Source: Hylemonella gracilis str. Niagara R (GTDB lineage: Bacteria > Pseudomonadota > Gammaproteobacteria > Burkholderiales > Burkholderiaceae_C). From it: DNA of 64,000 nt. Both the position numbers and the translations under genes were made by a program. The stretch spans positions 1,803,165 through 1,867,164 of the forward strand of contig NZ_JEMG01000001.1 in NCBI RefSeq assembly GCF_000600295.1. Reading direction: 5' to 3'. The notes below the pieces were generated by a model. The model was not told the DNA's origin. It ran no database searches and worked only from the letters and a program-made list of their open reading frames with translations. The first letter of the stretch is position 1, and every line of letters begins with the position of its first letter. Positions 58,907 through 64,000 of this stretch are shown here, piece after piece.

Positions 58907-60721
58907 TCAGGCGGTGGCTTCTTCTTCGTCGGCGTTCGGGTGGCGTGCTTGCTGTCCGGCCTGCTTGAAGGGATCGATGCCCACGCGCTTGACGGTGTCG
59001 ATGAACAGCTCTTGGCGGCCGTCGGCGCCGGTGGCGCGCAGCTCGCGGTAGGTGTCGAGTAGGGCTTCGATCACGTCCGGCACTTCGTGCGACGAGAAGG
59101 ACGGGCCAATCACCTTGCCCGGCACGGCCGCGCCCGACAGGTCTTTGCCGTCTGAGCCGCCCACTGTCACCTGGTACCACTCCTTGCCATCCTTGTCGAC
59201 GCCCAGGATGCCAATGTGGCCGCTGTGGTGGTGGCCGCAGGAGTTGATGCAGCCGCTGATGTGCAGGTCGATCTCGCCCAGGTCTTCCAACTCGTCCAAG
59301 TCCTGGTAGCGCGTGGTCACGGCCTCGGCCAGCGGCAGCGAGCGCGCATTGGCCAGGTCACAGAAATCACCACCGGGGCAGGCAATCATGTCGGAGAGCA
59401 GGCCGATGTTGGCCTTGGCCAGACCGAGGCGCTTGGCCTCGCGCCAGAGCGCGGGCAGTTGCGTGGCCTGCACCCAGGGCAGCAGCAGGTTCTGCTGGTG
59501 CGTCACGCGGGCTTCACCCGCGCTGTAGCGTTCGGCCAATTCCGCCACGGCGTCGAGCTGCGCGGCGGTGGCGTCGCCGGGCGACTGGCCGGGGCGCTTG
59601 AAGGAGAGCGTGACGGCGCGCAGCGCGGGGTTCTGGTGGGCGTGGACGTTGCGTTGTAACCAGCGCTGGTATTCGGCTTGTTCGGCGGCCGTCACGGGTT
59701 CGGCGGGAGCGGCGTCCAGTTTCAGGGCCGGCGGCACGAAACCCGCGCTCACGCGTTGCAGTTCGGCGGCGCTGACCGTGTGCGGAGCGCCGTCATGCTC
59801 CAGGATCTGGCGGTATTCGGCTTCGACCTCGTCCACGTAGCGCTGGCCCTCGGCCTTGACCAGGATCTTGATGCGCGCCTTGTACTTGTTGTCGCGGCGG
59901 CCCCAGCGGTTGTAGACGCGCACCACGGCTTCAAGGTAATTGAGGATCTGTTCGGCGGGCAGGAACTCGCGGATCACGGTGGCGATGGTCGGGGTGCGGC
60001 CCATGCCGCCACCCACCAGCACCCTAAACCCCAATTCACCCGCCGCGTTCTTGATCAGGTGCAGGCCCACGTCGTGCCAGGGCGTGGCCGCGCGGTCTTC
60101 GCGCGCGCCGGTGATGGCGATCTTGAACTTGCGCGGCAGGAAGGCGAATTCGGGGTGCAGCGTGCTCCACTGGCGCATGATTTCGGCCCAGGGACGCGGG
60201 TCGGCGATTTCGTCCACGGCCACGCCCGCCTGCGCGTCCGTGGTGATGTTGCGGATGCAGTTGCCACTGGTCTGGATGCCGTGCATGTCCACGGTGGCCA
60301 GCAGGTCCATCACGTCCGCGCTCTGGTCCAGCGGGATCCAGTTGAACTGCACGTTCTGGCGGGTGGTGAAGTGGCCATAACCCGTCACCAGCTTGCTGCC
60401 GATGGCCTGGCCGTCGCGCAGTTGCACATCGCCCAGCTTGTTCTGCGCCGCCACGGCGCCCTGGAACACCTCGTGGCTGGGTTGGTCGTACTCGCGGGCG
60501 ATGCGGGCCAGCACGCGCAATTGAGGCGCGGAGATTTCGCCATAGGGCACGGCCACGCGCAGCATGGGCGCGTGCCGCTGGACATACCAGCCATTCTGCA
60601 GGCGCAGGGGCCGGAATTCCTCTTCGCTGAGCTGTCCGCCGAGGCGGCGCTGCAACTGGTCGCGGTATTGTTCCGCGCGCAGCCGGATGAACTGACGGTC
60701 GAAATCGGTGTACTGGTACAT
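58907..60721 (-). CDS. cysI: Sulfite reductase hemoprotein (CysI-type)
   Basis: A 604-residue siroheme / [4Fe-4S] reductase that converts sulfite to sulfide. The nitrite/sulfite reductase motif is visible as ACPGGDFC plus SGCINSCGHHHSGH, four cysteines ligating the cluster and siroheme. Two homologous halves (ferredoxin-like domains) are present. The single-subunit type without a cysJ flavoprotein suggests a ferredoxin-like donor such as FdxA. Start MYQYTDFDRQF (60721) is preferred to ATG 60742. It is first in the cys operon. Confidence 0.92.
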   Translation of the reverse strand: MYQYTDFDRQFIRLRAEQYRDQLQRRLGGQLSEEEFRPLRLQNGWYVQRHAPMLRVAVPYGEISAPQLRVLARIAREYDQPSHEVFQGAVAAQNKLGDVQLRDGQAIGSKLVTGYGHFTTRQNVQFNWIPLDQSADVMDLLATVDMHGIQTSGNCIRNITTDAQAGVAVDEIADPRPWAEIMRQWSTLHPEFAFLPRKFKIAITGAREDRAATPWHDVGLHLIKNAAGELGFRVLVGGGMGRTPTIATVIREFLPAEQILNYLEAVVRVYNRWGRRDNKYKARIKILVKAEGQRYVDEVEAEYRQILEHDGAPHTVSAAELQRVSAGFVPPALKLDAAPAEPVTAAEQAEYQRWLQRNVHAHQNPALRAVTLSFKRPGQSPGDATAAQLDAVAELAERYSAGEARVTHQQNLLLPWVQATQLPALWREAKRLGLAKANIGLLSDMIACPGGDFCDLANARSLPLAEAVTTRYQDLDELEDLGEIDLHISGCINSCGHHHSGHIGILGVDKDGKEWYQVTVGGSDGKDLSGAAVPGKVIGPSFSSHEVPDVIEALLDTYRELRATGADGRQELFIDTVKRVGIDPFKQAGQQARHPNADEEEATA

Positions 60722-60763
60722 GGGCGCGACTGTAAAAGTCACGCTCCAAATTCCAAACTACAT

Positions 60764-60800
60764 TTTGCTTAGGAGTCCATGACTCCCGGTAATAAGCAAA
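60764..60800. promoter_or_regulatory. Nested inverted repeats upstream of the cys operon
   Basis: TTTGCTTA (60764-60771) pairs with TAAGCAAA (60793-60800) and inside it GGAGTC (60772-60777) pairs with GACTCC (60781-60786). This lies 43-79 bases upstream of the cysI start codon, the position of a LysR-type (CysB/Cbl-like) operator. AT-rich bases around it differ from the G+C-rich surroundings. The binding protein is inferred, not shown. Confidence 0.45.
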
Positions 60801-60831
60801 TTCGCCCGCGGGGCGCGGCTGGGATGGGCGT

Positions 60832-61845
60832 TCAGCTCAGGGGAGCCAGCGTCTGCTGAACCAGGTCGAGGCAGGCCGCCGCATCCAGGTGGATGGCGGC
60901 TCGCACGGCGGGTTGGTCGGTGCCCCAGCCCGGTTGCGGGTAGGGCGGCAGGCCCAGGTCGGCATGCCGGTCCAGCAGCAGCTGGCCTTCGGCCAGGCCG
61001 TCGTGCGCCACCCGGGCCGGGCCATGGACGAGGCGGAACAGCTCGGTGTGCAGCAGCCAGACCAAGCCGAGCACGCCAGCGATGGCGATGGCGGGGCGGA
61101 CCGCTCCTTCCGCCAGCCCCGCTTCCTCGGCTTGCACCTGCGATTGGTGGCGCGCGGCGTGCCACAGCAGCTGTCGCATGGGGTTGGACGGCTCCTGCGC
61201 TGCCCAGTGTTCCAGCCAGTCCAGCGGCAGGGGCGCGGTACGGCTGACGTTCAGGCCCAGCACGGTGAGTTGGAAACCTGCGCCCAGCACCGCATCTGCC
61301 GCGTGCGGGTCGGACCACAGGTTGAACTCAGCGCCGGGGGACACGTCGCCTGGCGCATCCAGGCAGCCGCCGGCCACCACCACCTGCTTGAGGAGCTGCG
61401 GCAGCCGGGGTTCCAGGCGCAGGGCCTGGACCAGGTTGCTCAAAGGACCACCGCACATCAGGGTGATCTCGCCCGGATGGGCCAAGGCCAGCTGGACGAT
61501 GCAGCGCGCGGCGGAACGCGGATCGGTGCCACGTTGCAAGGGGCCGTCGCCCGTCCAGTCTCCCAGACCGTCCTGTCCGTGCAGGCCGGGGTCGGGCAGC
61601 CATTCCCCCTTGCGTGTGGGCGTCACGACGCCCTCACAGACCGGCAGCTCGTCCCGGCCCAGCAGCGCGCACAGGCGCAAGGCGTTGCGGGTGGCTTGGG
61701 GCAATGCCACGCGGCCAAAACTCGTGGTGATGGCTTGCAGCGCCAAACCCCGATGGGCATGGGCAAAGGCCAGGGCCAGTGCGTCATCGAGGCCAGGGTC
61801 GATGTCGAGAATGAGCTTGTGCGACATGGGTGTATTTTGCGCCAT
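60832..61845 (-). CDS. Inosine-uridine preferring nucleoside hydrolase family protein
   Basis: About 337 residues. The calcium-binding N-terminal motif is present as LDIDPGLDDALAL (near residue 17), followed by AITTSFGRV, MCGGPLSNLVQAL and EFNLWSDPHAADAVL. It hydrolyses the N-glycosidic bond of ribonucleosides, feeding salvage. Starts at ATG 61845 and ATG 61827 are both possible; no good ribosome-binding site distinguishes them. Confidence 0.88.
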   Translation of the reverse strand: MAQNTPMSHKLILDIDPGLDDALALAFAHAHRGLALQAITTSFGRVALPQATRNALRLCALLGRDELPVCEGVVTPTRKGEWLPDPGLHGQDGLGDWTGDGPLQRGTDPRSAARCIVQLALAHPGEITLMCGGPLSNLVQALRLEPRLPQLLKQVVVAGGCLDAPGDVSPGAEFNLWSDPHAADAVLGAGFQLTVLGLNVSRTAPLPLDWLEHWAAQEPSNPMRQLLWHAARHQSQVQAEEAGLAEGAVRPAIAIAGVLGLVWLLHTELFRLVHGPARVAHDGLAEGQLLLDRHADLGLPPYPQPGWGTDQPAVRAAIHLDAAACLDLVQQTLAPLS

Positions 61846-61909
61846 GCCGCGAGGGTGGTCGGTCCGCCTGCGGAGGCCTGCCCGTGCGAGCCCCGGGTGC
61901 GTTCCCGGT

Positions 61910-62359
61910 TCAGGTGGCCAGCAGCTGCCGGATTTGCGCGGCCACTTCCGCGCCCGCCCGTTCCGGTGACTCCGGTACCCGCAGCCAGCCCAGGGCCCCG
62001 GTCTGCACGGCCGCCGGCATGCGGGCCTCGGCGGTGGACGGGGTGGCCAGGGCCAGCACCTTGCAGCTCGCCAAGCGTCGCCGTGCATGCCGGATCAGAA
62101 TGTGACCGCCCTCGTCGGGCAGGTCCAGGTCGGCGACCAGCAGATCCACCATGCCGCCATCGATGGCCACCAGACCCGTCTCCAGCGTCTGCGCGCCGCG
62201 CACCGAACCGATCTCCACCATCGCAGCCAGTGTCTGCACCAACTGCTGCTTCAAGGCAGGGTCATGCGCGACCACCAGGGCGCTCAAAGGCTTGCGCGCG
62301 CCGGCCAGGCCAGTGGCGGCGGGTGTCTGTGCGGGCGAGGCGGTGGTGGAGTTTTCCAT
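61910..62359 (-). CDS. Degenerate response-regulator receiver domain protein
   Basis: A 149-residue protein: residues 1-25 are low-complexity, then a CheY-like fold. The phospho-acceptor Asp is likely in LLVADLDLPDEG. The acidic pair near the first strand is reduced to one aspartate (VVAHDPAL), and the conserved lysine at the C-terminal loop is missing (GALGWLRVPES). No output domain is present. It may act by protein interaction without phosphorylation. Start ATG 62359 gives MENSTTAS. Confidence 0.7.
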   Translation of the reverse strand: MENSTTASPAQTPAATGLAGARKPLSALVVAHDPALKQQLVQTLAAMVEIGSVRGAQTLETGLVAIDGGMVDLLVADLDLPDEGGHILIRHARRRLASCKVLALATPSTAEARMPAAVQTGALGWLRVPESPERAGAEVAAQIRQLLAT

Positions 62360-62517
62360 GGTGCAGCGGCGGCGGTGGATGGGCAGTCCGGCATTGTCAA
62401 GGCCAGGCTTCCATGACGGGGGCGTCACCTTGCAACACGATGTAAGGAATGCAATCGGGCGCAAGGCGATCCTGACCGAGGGGCCAGATTCCATCCGTTC
62501 GTGCGCCCCGCATGCGC

Positions 62518-64000
62518 TCAGACGTCGGTCTTTCGCGTTCGCGTACCGCCGACCCGTCTCGCATCCAGGGCACGGGCCAGTTTGTGCGGCAGGGGCAGGG
62601 GTTCGGCGTGCAGTTGCGCGGCCAGCAACTCGGCGCAGAGCGCGGCGAAGCTCAAACCGCGTGAACCCAGGGCGGTCAGGATGGCGAGGCTGCCGGGTGT
62701 GGACGATCTCTGGAAACTCTCTGGCGCCACGCCTGCGTCATCCACGAAACCGACCAGGGGCCGACGGTCCCGCGAGGTGCAGCGGATCTGGCTCCAGGCC
62801 CGTACCTCACCGCGCATGAAGGTGGGCTCGAGCTGCTGTGCGATGGCGGGCAGCAGCGCGCGCAACTTGTCCAGATTGGCGGCATGGCCGGTGGCGACTG
62901 TGGCATGCGAGGGCTGGGGATCGGTTTCACCGCGTTCGTAGGTGGAGCCGCATAGCCAGGCTGTGCCTGCGTCCATGGGCGCGTTCGGAATGAAGTGGCC
63001 GTTGCCATTGACCGGTGTCGGAGGCCAAGGGGGCGCGGTGCGGTCCTGTTGCATTGCATGCAGGCCCCAGCTGATTTGCCCGCGCACCGGGTTCAGGGGC
63101 AAGGGCGACGAGGCGGGCAGGTATGCGTCCAGCAGCTTCGCGCTGGCGCAGGCTGCGGCGACCACCACCAACTCGGCTTGCGCCAGTTCCGTCCCTTGCG
63201 CGTCCAGCACCTGCCAAGCTGCATTCGGACCGGTGCGTCGCAGGCGAGCGACACTGACGTGGCCGCGCACCTGCACGCCCGGCTGCGCCAGCCAGGCCGC
63301 GACCAGGCGTGCGGGTTTCATCCAACCGGCAAGGGCATGGACGATCGGCGCCGCATGGCCCTGGTCCCGCACACCGCTGAGCGACCAGTCCTGGTCCACC
63401 CGCAACAGGCCTTGCTGGCTCAAATGTTCCGCCGACTGCACCGTGTGACGTATGCCTGCGCGCGTCAAGCGCGACAAGAGATTGTCGTCCGGCGAGACAT
63501 GGGGGGAGAACAGGCCCACGGGCAGATCCGACGCGCGCGCGGCGGAGCTGCCCTCGAACGAATTGAGCAGATCCGACGCCCGTGCGGCGGAGCTGCCCTC
63601 GAGCGAATCCAGCAGTTTCGCCCCCCCATGGGCTGGGCGACTCTCGTCATGCTGCAAAGTCGAGGGCGCTGCCGCATCCAGCACCGTCACTTGCCAACCC
63701 CGGCGCGCCAGCGCAGCGGCTGTCGCCGCACCGGCCAGACCCGCGCCGATGACCACGCAGCGCCCAGGCTCGCGGTCCACTGGCGCGCGCGCGCGGGTCG
63801 GCTCCCAGCGTGGCGCGTACACCGCGCGGATGCTTTCGCGCTTCGGGGGTAAGCCCGGAACTTTCTCGACCTGCCAACCGTTTTCCGTCAAGGCGCGCCG
63901 CACCGCGCCGTTGGCCGTCCAACTGGCCAGCGTGGCGCCGCGCCGGGCCAAGGTGCTGAGATCGCGCAAGGTGTCGGGCGACCACATGTCCGGGTTGGCG
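62518..64000 (-). CDS. mnmC: tRNA 5-methylaminomethyl-2-thiouridine biosynthesis bifunctional protein MnmC, 5' end cut
   Basis: At least 493 residues, continuing off the right edge. The visible N-terminal ~65 residues are the end of the SAM-dependent methyltransferase domain (NPDMWSPDTLRDLSTLA). An FAD domain follows with CVVIGAGLAGAATAAALARR and the LFSPHVSPDD, VRGQISWG and DRRPLVGFVD blocks of the oxidoreductase half. It removes the carboxymethyl group from cmnm5U34 and methylates nm5U34 in tRNA. A 15-residue insertion is duplicated near the FAD loop. Confidence 0.93.
   Translation of the reverse strand, partial: ANPDMWSPDTLRDLSTLARRGATLASWTANGAVRRALTENGWQVEKVPGLPPKRESIRAVYAPRWEPTRARAPVDREPGRCVVIGAGLAGAATAAALARRGWQVTVLDAAAPSTLQHDESRPAHGGAKLLDSLEGSSAARASDLLNSFEGSSAARASDLPVGLFSPHVSPDDNLLSRLTRAGIRHTVQSAEHLSQQGLLRVDQDWSLSGVRDQGHAAPIVHALAGWMKPARLVAAWLAQPGVQVRGHVSVARLRRTGPNAAWQVLDAQGTELAQAELVVVAAACASAKLLDAYLPASSPLPLNPVRGQISWGLHAMQQDRTAPPWPPTPVNGNGHFIPNAPMDAGTAWLCGSTYERGETDPQPSHATVATGHAANLDKLRALLPAIAQQLEPTFMRGEVRAWSQIRCTSRDRRPLVGFVDDAGVAPESFQRSSTPGSLAILTALGSRGLSFAALCAELLAAQLHAEPLPLPHKLARALDARRVGGTRTRKTDV
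63523..63612 (-). repeat. 45-bp in-frame tandem duplication inside mnmC
   Basis: Two adjacent 45-bp units (63523-63567 and 63568-63612) differ at a few positions only. They encode the repeated peptides FEGSSAARASDL and LEGSSAARASDL, placed just before the conserved PVGLFSPHVSPDD loop. The frame is preserved, so the product has a longer, flexible insert. The unit is a multiple of three and free of stops. Confidence 0.85.

Noticed and set aside
1-64000. tRNA, rRNA, CRISPR arrays, insertion sequences, phage genes
   Set aside because: No cloverleaf-like gene, repeat-spacer pattern, transposase or phage structural gene was seen by reading both strands; a covariance-model search was not possible here.

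Overview
The window is G+C-rich (roughly two thirds by eye), tightly packed chromosomal DNA. The gene set and order suggest a betaproteobacterium of the Burkholderiales, most likely Comamonadaceae: purM / AI-2E-type permease / hda / HAD-IB phosphatase / pcnB / folK, ccoI-ccoS-ccoNOQP-ccoG next to fnr and hemN, a cysI-DUF934-cysH-cysD-cysN run, and a bifunctional mnmC. No tRNA, rRNA, CRISPR array, insertion sequence or phage gene was found.

Layout. 1-551: 3' part of a ParA-type ATPase gene. 876-3139: an extradiol (protocatechuate 4,5-type) dioxygenase pair ligA-ligB, divergent from a LysR-type regulator. 3114-5786: a Cpx-like operon (Spy/CpxP-type lipoprotein, response regulator, sensor kinase). 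5954-6829: a DUF1272 protein and a cysteine hydrolase. 6867-12744: purM facing a permease-hda-phosphatase-pcnB-folK run. 12921-16675: chemotaxis receptor, RidA protein and lytic transglycosylase. 16721-28016: a microaerobic respiration block with cbb3 oxidase and its assembly genes, an FNR-type regulator, hemN and a TauE/SafE-like membrane protein. FNR boxes precede ccoI, ccoN and hemN, and a fourth lies between ligA and lysR.

28049-47671: an uninterrupted minus-strand aryl polyene (APE) pigment cluster of 21 genes. It holds two ketosynthases plus a chain-length factor, ketoreductase, a stand-alone dehydratase, two carrier proteins, a phosphopantetheinyl transferase, acyltransferases, a glycosyltransferase, thioesterase, methyltransferase, an FAD enzyme of the halogenase/oxidoreductase type, an MMPL exporter, a LolA-like protein and a DUF3261 lipoprotein. 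One large protein fuses a membrane domain, an acyl-activating ligase and a dehydratase.

47741-52465: dusA and dnaE. 52466-53865: a small atypical island with three copies of a ~39-bp repeat, a glutaredoxin gene and an AT-richer gene of unknown function. 53866-55374: a thioredoxin-reductase-like ferredoxin-NADP reductase and ferredoxin FdxA. 55432-60721: assimilatory sulfate reduction operon. 60832-64000: nucleoside hydrolase, a degenerate receiver protein, and mnmC cut by the window edge.

How the genes fit together: the FNR protein probably controls the cbb3 oxidase genes, their copper pump and oxygen-independent heme synthesis. The APE cluster looks nearly self-contained except that no gene for making the aromatic starter acid is present. 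Points most worth a second look are a substituted iron ligand in LigB, the FNR box at the lig promoter, the fused APE protein and halogenase-like enzyme, the repeat-flanked island, the hairpin stack between cysD and cysN, and a 45-bp tandem duplication inside mnmC.
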